This document shows positions 1 through 7,704 of a stretch of DNA of 46,364 bases, piece by piece. The translations under genes and the position numbers were made by a program. Source of the stretch: Clostridiales bacterium (GTDB lineage Bacteria; Bacillota; Clostridia; Oscillospirales; Oscillospiraceae); NCBI GenBank assembly GCA_029008095.1, contig JAQXJB010000009.1, positions 1 to 46,364 on the forward strand, given 5' to 3'. The notes below the pieces were generated by a model. That model saw nothing but the letters and a program-made list of their open reading frames with translations. It did not search any database and was not told where the DNA came from. The stretch's first letter is position 1. Each line of letters begins with the position of its first letter.

Positions 1-696
1 CATGGCAAGCTCTCTGGCGTGGATCTCCTGCAGCGCGATGATCATGTGAGCGGCCGCTGTCAGGGGGTCTATCCCCATATGGGGCATGGAGCCGTGGCAG
101 CCTTTTCCCTTTACCCGTATTTCAAAATAATCCGCAGCCGGGGCGCTGACGCCCGGGCCAGATACGATCACCGTGCCCGGCTCAAAGGGCATTCCCGCCA
201 TAACATGGATCATCAACGCCGCGTCAACATGGGGATTTTCCAGCACTCCCGCCTCGACCATGTCCTTCGCGCCCTCAAGCAGCTCCTCGGCAGGCTGGAA
301 CATCAGCTTTACGGTTCCCTCTATCTCATCCTCGTGAACCTTGAGCAGTCTGGCGGCGCCCAGCAGCATGGCGGTGTGCAAATCGTGACCGCAGGCATGC
401 ATCTTGCCGTTCTGTGAAGCAAACGGCACATCCGCTTCCTCCCTGACAGGCAGCGCGTCCATATCGGCGCGCAGGAGAAACACCTTTCCCTGCTTTTTGC
501 CGCCTACGAGAGCGGTAACGCCGGCTTTGCCGCAGTCGACCGGCTGGATGCCCATATCCGTAAGCTCCTTTTTTACGAATGAAAGCGTATTGCTCAAATC
601 AAATCCGGTCTCCGCGTTTTGATGCAGAATTCGTCTTTCGCCTACAATACGATCACGTATCTGTTCGGCTTCCTGCAGCAATTTTTCCGCTGTCAT
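1..696 (-). CDS. M20 family amidohydrolase (partial, C-terminus off the left edge)
   Basis: Read on the minus strand from ATG at 696, with AGGAGG 8 nt upstream, this gives 232 codons with no stop before the window edge. The family hydrolyses N-acyl or N-carbamoyl amino acids and related amides with a metal centre in the cytoplasm. Visible motifs are RADMDALP (residues 76-83), MHACGHDLH (99-107, with the Cys and His typical of the M20D hippuricase/IAA-amino acid hydrolase branch), FQPAEE (133-138) and GCHGSMPH (199-206). About 150-170 C-terminal residues are missing compared with the usual 380-400. Substrate cannot be assigned. It lies downstream of the acidic Cys-rich protein gene, separated by a hairpin terminator. 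Confidence 0.9.
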   Translation of the reverse strand, partial: MTAEKLLQEAEQIRDRIVGERRILHQNAETGFDLSNTLSFVKKELTDMGIQPVDCGKAGVTALVGGKKQGKVFLLRADMDALPVREEADVPFASQNGKMHACGHDLHTAMLLGAARLLKVHEDEIEGTVKLMFQPAEELLEGAKDMVEAGVLENPHVDAALMIHVMAGMPFEPGTVIVSGPGVSAPAADYFEIRVKGKGCHGSMPHMGIDPLTAAAHMIIALQEIHARELAM

Positions 697-727
697 CGCA
701 ATGACCTCCTTATTACAATTTGACAAA

Positions 728-754
728 CCGGGCCGATGCGCAGCATCGGCCCGG
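728..754 (-). terminator. Hairpin terminator after the Cys-rich protein gene
   Basis: A perfect 12-bp stem (728-739 with 743-754) and a 3-nt loop lie just after the stop of the minus-strand gene at 781. On that strand it is followed by a weak T-rich stretch (TTTGTCAAATTG). It probably ends the efp operon before the M20 gene. Confidence 0.7.
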
Positions 755-780
755 CTGAGTGATCAGTCTGTCAGAGGATA

Positions 781-1260
781 TCAATCCTCATCGTCGCCCT
801 CTTCTTCGTCCTCGTCGAACTCGAACTCGAGGGTAGCGCCGCAGTTGGGGCAGTCGATAGCGCCCAGCTCCAGGACTTCCTCGTCCAGAGCCAGCTCATC
901 GCCGCACTGGGGACACTTGACTTCGTAGAAGCAGGCGTCCTCATCGTCGCCGCAGCAGCAGCAATCCTCCTCATCGTCGCCGCAGCAGCAATCCTCGTCA
1001 TCGTCACAGCAGCAGCAATCGTCGTCCTCGTCCTCCTCGCACTCGCAGAGATAGTCCTCAACGTCTGCCAGGTCGCTGCTGAGAGCGTCAAGCTCCTCGC
1101 CGATGTCGAGAGCGTTCTCGTTGATGTCTGCGATCTCGAGAGCAACGTCCTCAAGAATATCGATGATAACGGAAATCAGCTTGCCTTCGTTGGTCTCGGT
1201 GTCCAGCTTCATGCCTTCAGCGAGGCCGCGAAGATATGCTACTCTTTCACTAAGCTCCAT
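781..1260 (-). CDS. CD1247-type acidic Cys-cluster protein with C-terminal zinc ribbon
   Basis: 159 aa, with AAAGGAG 9 nt before the ATG at 1260. Residues 1-70 form an acidic helical domain resembling the CD1247 N-terminal domain of Clostridia. Residues 72-110 are low complexity, alternating Asp/Glu runs with Cys clusters at 82-85, 91-93 and 100-103. A zinc ribbon follows (C116-x2-C119 and C137-x2-C140), then an acidic tail. There are 19 Cys and no signal peptide, so it is probably cytoplasmic and metal-binding. It sits 21 nt after efp and is likely co-transcribed. The low-complexity DNA is an imperfect GAC/GAG/TGC repeat that could change length in frame by slippage. No function is established that I can name. 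Confidence 0.85.
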   Translation of the reverse strand: MELSERVAYLRGLAEGMKLDTETNEGKLISVIIDILEDVALEIADINENALDIGEELDALSSDLADVEDYLCECEEDEDDDCCCCDDDEDCCCGDDEEDCCCCGDDEDACFYEVKCPQCGDELALDEEVLELGAIDCPNCGATLEFEFDEDEEEGDDED

Positions 1261-1281
1261 TTGAAAAACTCCTTTCGGCTT

Positions 1282-1851
1282 TTAGCCCTTAGAACGCTCC
1301 AGGTATTCGCCGGTGCGGGTATCGATCTTGATCTTGTCGCCGGGGTTGATGAAGAGAGGAACCTTTACCTCAGCGCCAGTCTCAACGGTAGCGGGCTTGG
1401 TAACGTTGGTGGCGGTGTCGCCCTTGAAGCCGGGGTCGGTCTGAGTGACCTCCAGGTCTACGAAGGTGGGAGGCTCAACGCCGAAAACGTTACCCTTATA
1501 GGACATGACCTTGCAGGTCATGTTCTCCTTGACGAACTTGAAACCGTCGGGGAGAACGCTCTTGTCCAGGGGAACGGTGTCATAGGTCTCGAGATCCATG
1601 AAGTAATAAAGGTCGCCGTCATTGTAGCTGTATTCCATGTCCTTGCGCTCGATATATGCACTCTCAAACTTATCGGTGGGGTTGAAAGAAGTTTCGGTGA
1701 CAGCGCCGGTGATAACGTTCTTCATCTTGGTGCGTACAAAAGCGGCACCCTTGCCGGGCTTAACGTGCTGGAATTCGACAACGGTCATGACCTTGCCATC
1801 CATCTCGAAAGTGACGCCGTTTCTGAAATCGCTCGCGGTAATAGTCGGCAT
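1282..1851 (-). CDS. efp: Elongation factor P
   Basis: 189 aa, the usual length. EF-P binds between the P and E sites and relieves ribosome stalling at consecutive prolines. The start at 1851 ([12 protein letters not shown]) is preceded by GGAGGAG; a longer frame to 1905 would add 18 unconserved residues. The tip loop KPGKG carries Lys34, the position modified in many bacteria. KOW-like and two OB-type domains follow, ending near GEYLERSKG. First gene of a two-gene operon with the Cys-rich protein, driven by a promoter at 1930-1958. Confidence 0.97.
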   Translation of the reverse strand: MPTITASDFRNGVTFEMDGKVMTVVEFQHVKPGKGAAFVRTKMKNVITGAVTETSFNPTDKFESAYIERKDMEYSYNDGDLYYFMDLETYDTVPLDKSVLPDGFKFVKENMTCKVMSYKGNVFGVEPPTFVDLEVTQTDPGFKGDTATNVTKPATVETGAEVKVPLFINPGDKIKIDTRTGEYLERSKG

Positions 1852-1929
1852 AATAATTCTCCTCCATATATTTTGATTAGCCGCGCGGAAATATGCACGA
1901 CCCATAAATTATGCTGATATGCTCCGATA

Positions 1930-1958
1930 ATTTTACATTACTTTTTTGGCAAATGCAA
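1930..1958 (-). promoter_or_regulatory. Sigma-A promoter of efp
   Basis: On the minus strand: -35 TTGCAT (1953-1958), 17-nt spacer, -10 TAAAAT (1930-1935). Transcription would start near 1923, leaving a leader of about 70 nt before efp. Confidence 0.7.
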
Positions 1959-2039
1959 TACTATTTTTACCTAAACTTCCGCTTTTTATATGATTTTTCC
2001 GGGCGGCGCGGAAAAATGGCGGATGACGAACCAATTTGC

Positions 2040-2102
2040 TGGACAGAAGCAGCGCGACATGATATAATATCCAAAAAGCAGATATGATATCGGATATTAT
2101 AT
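2040..2102 (+). promoter_or_regulatory. CDF exporter promoter with overlapping 11-bp inverted repeat
   Basis: -35 TGGACA (2040-2045), 17-nt spacer, -10 TATAAT (2063-2068). The -10 lies inside the left arm of a perfect inverted repeat: ATATAATATCC (2062-2072) and GGATATTATAT (2092-2102), with 19 nt between. A dimeric repressor bound here would cover the -10 and the start site. The nearby gene suggests a metal-responsive repressor, which is inference. Confidence 0.65.
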
Positions 2103-2205
2103 TTGATTTAAACCGCTTTTCCGGCATAGTATATTACAAACAAATGAAACGGCGAAGCAGATCCGTGCCGAATTTTTTTCAGTCGGATTTCCGCATATAC
2201 TTCGT

Positions 2206-2250
2206 CAGCGGGCTCGAAAAGCCGCAAGGCTTTCCTATGTCCGCTGTTTT
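2206..2250 (+). promoter_or_regulatory. Hairpin plus T-run in the CDF leader (possible attenuator)
   Basis: The transcript from the 2063 promoter has a leader of about 200 nt. Near its end, CAGCGG (2206-2211) can pair with CCGCTG (2241-2246), followed by TTTT. Inside lies AAAGCC-GCAA-GGCTTT (2218-2233) with a GNRA-type loop. This resembles an intrinsic terminator ahead of the gene, so riboswitch-type control is possible, but I do not recognise a known riboswitch consensus. Confidence 0.4.
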
Positions 2251-2276
2251 AAGCTTTTTTATGGAGATGAATAAAT

Positions 2277-3443
2277 TTGTTTTCGCTTCTTTCAAAGCTA
2301 TTTATAAAAAATCGGAACAACATAGAGGACAGCTCTGTGCGCCGGGCTTACGGGGTGCTGTGCAGTGTGCTGGGCATTGCGCTGAATGTGCTGCTGTTCG
2401 GCGTGAAGTACGCCGCAGGCGTGCTCTGCGGCTCTATCGCCGTAACGGCGGACGCTTTCAATAATCTTTCTGACGCAGGCTCGTCCTTTATAACCCTGCT
2501 TGGCTTTAAATTTGCCGGCAGCCGTCCTGATGCGGATCATCCCTTCGGTCATGGACGGTATGAGTATATTTCCGGATTTGTGGTATCCATTGTTATTTTG
2601 CTCATGGGTCTGGAGCTTGCCAAGAGCTCGATAGAGAAGATAATCCATCCCAGCCCACTGGAGAGCGGCTGGCTGGCCGTGGGTATCATGCTTGCCGCCA
2701 TCCTCATAAAGCTGTATATGTTCTTCTATAACCGCCGCGTCGGAACGAAGCTCGGCTCTCCCGCGCTGAAGGCCGCGGCGGTGGACAGCCTGAGCGACTG
2801 TATTTCCACCGGAGTGGTGCTCCTGGCAACGGTTATTTCCAATTTCTCCGGTCTTGTGCTGGATGGATGGGGCGGCGCGGTAGTAGCGCTGTTCATTATT
2901 TACTCGGGCATCATCGCCGCCAGAGATACCCTCAGTCCTCTGCTGGGCAAAGCCCCCGATCCGGAGCTGGTGAACAGAATAGAAAAGATTATTATGGCAC
3001 ACAGTGAAGTGGTGGGCATCCATGACCTTATGATCCATGATTACGGCCCGGGCCGCCTTATCATTTCTGTTCACGGGGAGGTATCCGGCGAGGAGGATAT
3101 TTATAAGCTGCATGACGCTATTGACCGCATTGAAAACGAACTGCGGGATAAGCTGGGATGTGAGGCTGTGATCCACATGGATCCTGTCGATACCAACAAT
3201 GAACGCATCGCGGAAATGCGGGAGGCCGTTGCGGCCATTGCCAAGGCGATATGCCCCGAGCTTACCATACATGATTTTCGCATGGTTCCCGGCGAGAGCC
3301 ATACCAATCTTATCTTCGACCTTGTGCTGCCTCACCGTTTCACTCTGAGCGGGGAAGAGACGAGCCGCCGCATCAGCGAGGCTGTAGCCGCATGCTGGCC
3401 CAATTATAACTGCGTGATCAAAGCGGAGCAGTCCTATACTTAA
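2277..3443 (+). CDS. Cation diffusion facilitator (CDF) metal exporter, probably Mn/Fe type
   Basis: 388 aa. The start is TTG at 2277, with GGAG 10 nt upstream (TATGGAGATGAATAAA). CDF proteins are dimeric H+-antiport exporters of divalent metals in the cytoplasmic membrane. Six membrane segments span about residues 25-215, followed by a cytoplasmic domain longer than in minimal CDFs. The TM2 site reads N62-x3-D66 (AFNNLSD) and the TM5 site D-x3-D (VDSLSDC), with HPFGHGR between. An Asn/Asp plus Asp/Asp site without His points to Mn or Fe rather than Zn; this is inference. The promoter palindrome and leader hairpin suggest metal-dependent regulation. Confidence 0.9.
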   Translation: MFSLLSKLFIKNRNNIEDSSVRRAYGVLCSVLGIALNVLLFGVKYAAGVLCGSIAVTADAFNNLSDAGSSFITLLGFKFAGSRPDADHPFGHGRYEYISGFVVSIVILLMGLELAKSSIEKIIHPSPLESGWLAVGIMLAAILIKLYMFFYNRRVGTKLGSPALKAAAVDSLSDCISTGVVLLATVISNFSGLVLDGWGGAVVALFIIYSGIIAARDTLSPLLGKAPDPELVNRIEKIIMAHSEVVGIHDLMIHDYGPGRLIISVHGEVSGEEDIYKLHDAIDRIENELRDKLGCEAVIHMDPVDTNNERIAEMREAVAAIAKAICPELTIHDFRMVPGESHTNLIFDLVLPHRFTLSGEETSRRISEAVAACWPNYNCVIKAEQSYT

Positions 3444-3525
3444 ACAAAGTCCCTGCTTAAATTATTTGCCGGCTGGGCAGTATTTATTATATAGGAAAGG
3501 GACAATACAAAAAATTACACTTATA

Positions 3526-3575
3526 TATTATTAAGTATTATTAAGTATTATTAAGTATTATTAAGCATTATTAAG
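3526..3575 (+). repeat. 10-bp tandem repeat array, five units
   Basis: Unit ATTATTAAGT repeated head to tail, with one C substitution in the fourth unit, lying between the CDF gene and structured repeat copy 1. It is AT-only apart from one G or C per unit, in phase with the DNA helix, and contains several -10-like TATTAT matches. Confidence 0.9.
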
Positions 3576-3695
3576 GGCATCCATCCGCCCGCCCCGTTGG
3601 GAATAACTGCGGATGGTCACATGCGTCCCCCATTTCACCGGGGGAGAATTTCATTTTTGTTTGTGCCGCCCTGCGCGGCGAAATGGGAGATTCAT
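3576..3695 (+). repeat. Structured intergenic repeat, copy 1
   Basis: Two-stem element shared with 29354-29459 and 35586-35699. Stem I: CCATCCGC (3581-3588) with GCGGATGG (3609-3616), and an inner CCC/GGG. Stem II: 3626-3639 with 3677-3690 (12 of 14 pairs). Between the arms of stem II is the family core TTTCATTTTTGTTTGTGCCG. The 3' arm of stem II contains GGGAGA, the Shine-Dalgarno of the glyoxalase-like gene that starts at 3696. Confidence 0.75.
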
Positions 3696-4064
3696 ATGAA
3701 ATTTAAAATGATCCACGAATGCTACAACGTCCTCGACCTCGACCGCTCGCTGAAGTTTTACGAGGAGGCTCTCGGCCTGACGGAGCGCCGCCGCATGGAG
3801 GCTCCGGACGGCTCCTTTATCCTCTGCTTTATAGGCAGCGAGGTGGGCGATTTTGAACTGGAACTCACCTGGCTGCGGGATCACAAGGAGCCCTATGACA
3901 TCGGCGAGGGCGAATTCCATCTGGCCTTCGAGCCTGATGATTTCGCGGCCGCCCACGAAAAGCATAAGGCAATGGGATGCATCTGCTTTGAAAATACCGC
4001 CCTTGGCGTGTATTTCATCGAGGACCCCGACGGTTATTGGCTGGAGATAGTGCCAAAGCACTGA
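3696..4064 (+). CDS. Glyoxalase I / VOC family protein
   Basis: 122 aa. The start at 3696 has GGGAGA 5 nt upstream, supplied by repeat copy 1; the open frame to 3597 reads into the repeat and is not used. Two beta-alpha-beta-beta-beta modules are visible. Candidate metal ligands are His7, Glu56, His75 and Glu117, matching the four-ligand pattern and spacing of GloA, so lactoylglutathione-lyase-like activity (detoxifying methylglyoxal as a thiol adduct) is plausible. Other VOC enzymes share the fold. Followed by its own terminator. Confidence 0.85.
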   Translation: MKFKMIHECYNVLDLDRSLKFYEEALGLTERRRMEAPDGSFILCFIGSEVGDFELELTWLRDHKEPYDIGEGEFHLAFEPDDFAAAHEKHKAMGCICFENTALGVYFIEDPDGYWLEIVPKH

Positions 4065-4073
4065 TATGGCTTC

Positions 4074-4111
4074 ACCGCCACGGACGCAAGGCGTCTGTGG
4101 CGGTATTTTTT
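4074..4111 (+). terminator. Terminator after the glyoxalase-like gene
   Basis: ACCGCCAC (4074-4081) pairs with GTGGCGGT (4097-4104), extended inward by GGACGC/GCGTCT, followed by six T residues. It lies between convergent genes. Confidence 0.85.
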
Positions 4112-4117
4112 CAATTT

Positions 4118-4711
4118 TTATGGATTCGGCTGAGTGGCGCTTAATATCTCCCGCTCAATGGTACTGCGCACTATCTCCATGTTCTCGTCGCAGTATTCAA
4201 ATTCGCCGTTGTCGAACATCAGAGCCGCGCCGTATATGAGGGAGCGGATGATGTATACCTTGGCGCGGCGGATATCATCGGGGATATCGTTATCCTCGCA
4301 GTATCTGTCTATGAGAGCGCGCGACAGGGCGCTCAGCCTGCCTCGGGGGCGGTTGAATTCCTCGTCGAAGTCCTCGTCCTTCAGCATGATGGCAGAGCGA
4401 AAGTAAGGCACTTCAACAAGAAAACGGATGTATTCCATGCATACCTCCACAATCTGCCGCCGCCCGTCACCGGCGTGTTTTTTCACTATTGTCTCCTGCC
4501 GTGCCGTCCAGATGGTGTTTATATGCTCCAGTATCGCCGCTACGAAGCTGTGCTTATCCTTGAAATGCTTATAGGGCGCGGCGCAGGAAACGCTGCACTT
4601 TGCGGCAATGCGCCGCACGGAAAAATTCTGGTAGCCGTATTCGTTCAGCTCATCCATTCCCGCCTCTATAAGCTGTTCGCGTAGGCTTGTCTTTTCAGTG
4701 TTGTCTGCCAT
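4118..4711 (-). CDS. TetR family regulator, divergent from the fatty acid operon
   Basis: 197 aa from ATG at 4711; an in-frame GTG three codons upstream is an alternative start. The N-terminal helix-turn-helix covers about residues 10-60 (SVRRIAAKCSVSCAAPYKHF), followed by an all-helical ligand domain. It is transcribed away from acpP, with 148 bp between the starts and a 17-bp palindrome in that gap. By position it probably represses the fatty acid operon and itself, possibly responding to an acyl ligand. This is inference; it is not FabT (MarR type) or FapR (hot-dog fold). Confidence 0.85.
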   Translation of the reverse strand: MADNTEKTSLREQLIEAGMDELNEYGYQNFSVRRIAAKCSVSCAAPYKHFKDKHSFVAAILEHINTIWTARQETIVKKHAGDGRRQIVEVCMEYIRFLVEVPYFRSAIMLKDEDFDEEFNRPRGRLSALSRALIDRYCEDNDIPDDIRRAKVYIIRSLIYGAALMFDNGEFEYCDENMEIVRSTIEREILSATQPNP

Positions 4712-4775
4712 ATCTTTCACCGCCGAGAAAATATTCCTATTGACATTAGGGGAAAAAATTGCTAAAATCAGCCAG

Positions 4776-4812
4776 AGTTATCAGCGATAACTTGACTTTT
4801 GTTGGGTATAAT
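4776..4812 (+). promoter_or_regulatory. Palindromic operator and -10 region of the fatty acid operon
   Basis: AGTTATC-AGC-GATAACT (4776-4792) is a perfect 7-bp inverted repeat around a 3-bp centre. TATAAT follows at 4807-4812, so the palindrome covers the expected -35 region. TTGACT at 4792-4797 is too close to that -10 to be its -35. The likely ligand is the divergent TetR protein. Confidence 0.65.
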
Positions 4813-4859
4813 CCATTCTAACATAAGATTTAATAAAAAGCTATCAGGAGGAATAAAAA

Positions 4860-5084
4860 ATGATTTTTGACGCTATTGCCGAGCTTATTGCAGACCGCAA
4901 CGACTGCGACGTTTCCGAAATCACTATGGACAGCACCTTCGCGGATCTGGGTATCGATTCTCTGGACACCGTTGAGATGCTCATGGAGCTGGAGGATAAG
5001 GTGGGCCAGGAGATAGAGCTTGAGGAAAAGGTAGAGACTGTCGGCGACCTGGTCCGCTACATTGAGGAAAAGTACGGTAAGTAA
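4860..5084 (+). CDS. acpP: Acyl carrier protein
   Basis: 74 aa, acidic, four-helix ACP. Ser34 in GIDSLDTVE is the 4'-phosphopantetheine attachment site. The carrier holds the growing acyl chain for the Fab enzymes encoded downstream. GGAGG precedes the ATG by 8 nt. First gene of the operon and 38 bp from fabK. Confidence 0.97.
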   Translation: MIFDAIAELIADRNDCDVSEITMDSTFADLGIDSLDTVEMLMELEDKVGQEIELEEKVETVGDLVRYIEEKYGK

Positions 5085-5122
5085 ATCCCTTTTGCGGCAT
5101 GCATTTTCCTGGAGGAATCTTT

Positions 5123-6067
5123 ATGATAAACAGTACTATTTGCGAAATGCTGGGCATAACTTACCCTCTCTTTCAGGGCGGTATGGCCTGGATAGCCGAT
5201 GGTAAGCTGGCTGCGGCCGTGTCCAACGGCGGCGGTCTCGGTATCGTAGCCGCAGGCAATGCCCCGGCAGATGTGGTAGCCCGGGAGATCGATGTTGCAC
5301 GCTCTTTGACAGATAAGCCTTTCGGAGTGAACATCATGCTCATGAGCCCCTTTGCTGACGATGTGGCAAAGACGGCAGCCGAAAAGAAGGTGGCCGTTGT
5401 GACCACCGGAGCGGGCAATCCCAGTAAATATATGGAGATGTGGTCCGCGGCGGGCATCAAGGTGATCCCTGTGGTCGCGTCCGCCTCTATGGCTAAGCTT
5501 ATGAGCCGCGCGGGCGCCGCCGCTATCATTGCCGAGGGCGGCGAGAGCGGCGGTCATGTGGGCGAGACCACCACGATGGCTCTCGTCCCTCAGGTTTGTG
5601 ATGCCACAGATCTGCCCGTTATAGCGGCTGGCGGTATCGGCGACGGAAGAGGCATGGCTGCCGCGTTTATGCTTGGCGCCTGCGGAGTGCAGGTCGGTAC
5701 CCGCTTCCTCGTTGCTGAGGAGTGCTGTGTACATCCCAACTATAAGGAACGCGTTCTTAAGGCCACTGATCTTGGCACCGTGGTCACCGGCAAGCGGCTT
5801 GGACATCCCGTGAGAAGCCTGCGCACGCAGTTTTCCAGAGAATACCTCAAGGCGGAGTACAGCAGTATGCCGGACGATGAGCTTGAGAATCTGGCTGTGG
5901 GTGCGCTGCGCCTTGCCGTGCAGGAGGGCGACCTGAAAAAGGGCTGCTTCCTTGCCGGACAGATAGCAGGCATGGTGACGCGGGAGCAGCCCGCCGCCGA
6001 TATAGTCCGCGAGATAGTCGAGGAGGCCGAGGTCATCCTGAAAGGAGCGGCCAAATGGGTAAGATAG
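5123..6067 (+). CDS. fabK: Enoyl-ACP reductase II (FMN-dependent)
   Basis: 314 aa TIM-barrel flavoprotein that reduces trans-2-enoyl-ACP in the last step of each elongation cycle. Start at 5123 with GGAGG 6 nt upstream. Visible are QGGMAWIADG near the N-terminus, GGGLGIVAAG, the GESGGHVG segment and the phosphate-binding AAGGIGDGRG, consistent with the nitronate monooxygenase/FabK fold. Operon position (acpP-fabK-fabD) separates FabK from nitronate monooxygenases. Overlaps fabD by 13 nt. No FabI is present in the window. Confidence 0.95.
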   Translation: MINSTICEMLGITYPLFQGGMAWIADGKLAAAVSNGGGLGIVAAGNAPADVVAREIDVARSLTDKPFGVNIMLMSPFADDVAKTAAEKKVAVVTTGAGNPSKYMEMWSAAGIKVIPVVASASMAKLMSRAGAAAIIAEGGESGGHVGETTTMALVPQVCDATDLPVIAAGGIGDGRGMAAAFMLGACGVQVGTRFLVAEECCVHPNYKERVLKATDLGTVVTGKRLGHPVRSLRTQFSREYLKAEYSSMPDDELENLAVGALRLAVQEGDLKKGCFLAGQIAGMVTREQPAADIVREIVEEAEVILKGAAKWVR

Positions 6068-6972
6068 CCTTTGTTTTTTCAGGTCAGGGCGCTCAGTACA
6101 GCGGCATGGGCCGCGAGCTTTTTGAGCAGCTGCCGGAATGCCGCTCTGTTTTTGACAAGGCTGATGCCCTGCGCCCCGGAACCTCCGGGCAGTGTTTTAC
6201 CGCTTCGGCGGAGGAACTGAGCGAAACGAAAAATACCCAGCCCTGCATGTTCGCCGTGGAAATGGCGGCTGCGGCGGCTCTTGAAAAGGCGGGAGTCCGT
6301 GCCGACTGTGCGGCGGGTTTCTCCCTCGGAGAGATAGCGGCGCTGAGTTATACGGGGGTCGTCAGCTTTGATGACGGCTTCAGACTGGTCTGCCGCCGAG
6401 GCGAACTCATGCAGAGTGACGCGGAGAAGGTGGAAAGCGCTATGGCTGCAGTTGTGAAGCTGCCCGCAGAAGAAGTGAAACGCATCTGCTCCGGACTCGA
6501 GGGCGTTTATCCCGTGAATTATAACTGCCCCGGGCAGACCTCCGTGGCCTGCCTGAAGGATAAGCTGGAGGAACTGTCCGCGCTTGTGAAGGCGGCGGGC
6601 GGCCGCGCTATACCGCTTAAGGTGAAGGGCGGCTTCCATTCTCCGTTCATGGCCGGGGCTGCCGAAGCCTTCGGCGAGGCGGTTCGCTCCATGAACGTGA
6701 AGGAGCCGGAGATCGCTCTTTATTCTGATTATACCGCTCAGCCCTATTCCGGCGATTACGCCGAGCTGCTGTCCAGGCAGATATGCAATCCCGTCCGCTG
6801 GCAGAGCATTGTGGAGAACATGATTGCCGGCGGAGTGGACACCTTTATCGAGCTTGGCCCCGGCAAGACGCTATGCGGCCTTATCGCCAAGATAAACTCC
6901 AGTGTACGCTGCTTCCATGTGGAGGACTGCGCAAGCCTTGAGGAAACGCTGAAAGGAGTGGGAGCATGCTGA
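6055..6972 (+). CDS. fabD: Malonyl-CoA:ACP transacylase
   Basis: 305 aa. Transfers malonyl from CoA to ACP. The nucleophile is Ser90 in GFSLGE (the usual GHSxGE has Phe here before the Ser) and the catalytic His is His195 in GGFHSPFM. The N-terminal FVFSGQGAQ is typical. Starts inside the end of fabK and overlaps fabG by 7 nt, so translation is probably coupled. Confidence 0.96.
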   Translation: MGKIAFVFSGQGAQYSGMGRELFEQLPECRSVFDKADALRPGTSGQCFTASAEELSETKNTQPCMFAVEMAAAAALEKAGVRADCAAGFSLGEIAALSYTGVVSFDDGFRLVCRRGELMQSDAEKVESAMAAVVKLPAEEVKRICSGLEGVYPVNYNCPGQTSVACLKDKLEELSALVKAAGGRAIPLKVKGGFHSPFMAGAAEAFGEAVRSMNVKEPEIALYSDYTAQPYSGDYAELLSRQICNPVRWQSIVENMIAGGVDTFIELGPGKTLCGLIAKINSSVRCFHVEDCASLEETLKGVGAC

Positions 6973-7694
6973 AAGGCAAGGTTGCCGTCATTACCGGCGG
7001 CTCAAGAGGAATAGGCGCTGCTATCGCGGTGAAATTCGCGTCCCTTGGGGCGGATATAGCCCTTATATATGCCGGAAACGCCGAGGCTGCCGCCGCCGTC
7101 TGCGAAAGCTGCGGCAAATTCGGTGTGAAAGCCCGCGCCTATCAGTGTGATGTGGCAGATTTCGACGCCGCGAAAAAGACCGTTGCCGACATCAAGTCCG
7201 AGTTCGGCACCGTCAATATTCTTGTGAATAACGCCGGTATCACCCGTGACGGTCTGATGGCCATGATGAAGGAAAAGGACTTCGACGACGTTATTGATAC
7301 CAATCTCAAAGGCGCGTTCAACATGATACGCCACTGCTGCTCCTTCTTCATCCGCAATAAGGGCGGCAGCATAATCAATATCAGCTCGATCGCGGGGCTT
7401 ATGGGCAACGCGGGACAGGTGAACTATGCCGCCTCCAAGGCGGGACTTATCGGCCTGACCAAGTCCGTGGCACGGGAGCTTGCGGGTAAAAATGTTACCT
7501 GCAACGCCATCGCCCCCGGATTTATCGCCACGGATATGACAAAGAATTTCGACGAGACCGCTCCCCTTGTGGCGAGCATTCCCCTTGGCCGTATGGGCGC
7601 GGTTGAGGATGTTGCCGAGACCGCCGCGTTTCTTGCGACAGCGGGCTATATTACCGGCGAGGTAATCCGCGTAGACGGCGGATTGGCAATGTGA
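6966..7694 (+). CDS. fabG: 3-oxoacyl-ACP reductase
   Basis: 242 aa short-chain dehydrogenase that reduces 3-oxoacyl-ACP with NADPH. Visible are the cofactor loop TGGSRGIG (residues 10-17), NNAG, and the catalytic Ser141, Tyr154 and Lys158 (YAASK), ending in the typical RVDGGLAM. The start overlaps the fabD stop. Confidence 0.96.
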   Translation: MLKGKVAVITGGSRGIGAAIAVKFASLGADIALIYAGNAEAAAAVCESCGKFGVKARAYQCDVADFDAAKKTVADIKSEFGTVNILVNNAGITRDGLMAMMKEKDFDDVIDTNLKGAFNMIRHCCSFFIRNKGGSIINISSIAGLMGNAGQVNYAASKAGLIGLTKSVARELAGKNVTCNAIAPGFIATDMTKNFDETAPLVASIPLGRMGAVEDVAETAAFLATAGYITGEVIRVDGGLAM

Positions 7695-7704
7695 GGATAT
7701 CAGT

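Noticed and set aside
2075-2276. yybP-ykoY manganese riboswitch before the CDF gene
   Set aside because: The conserved GGGGAGTAG and ACATACTC segments are absent; only a generic hairpin with T-run is present.
2084-2464. 126-codon frame upstream of and overlapping the CDF gene
   Set aside because: Begins inside the promoter palindrome, has no ribosome site and runs out of frame into the conserved CDF sequence.
3526-3575. CRISPR-like array
   Set aside because: Units are 10 bp and contiguous with no spacers; likewise the MraZ boxes at 41661-41702 have 3-nt gaps only.
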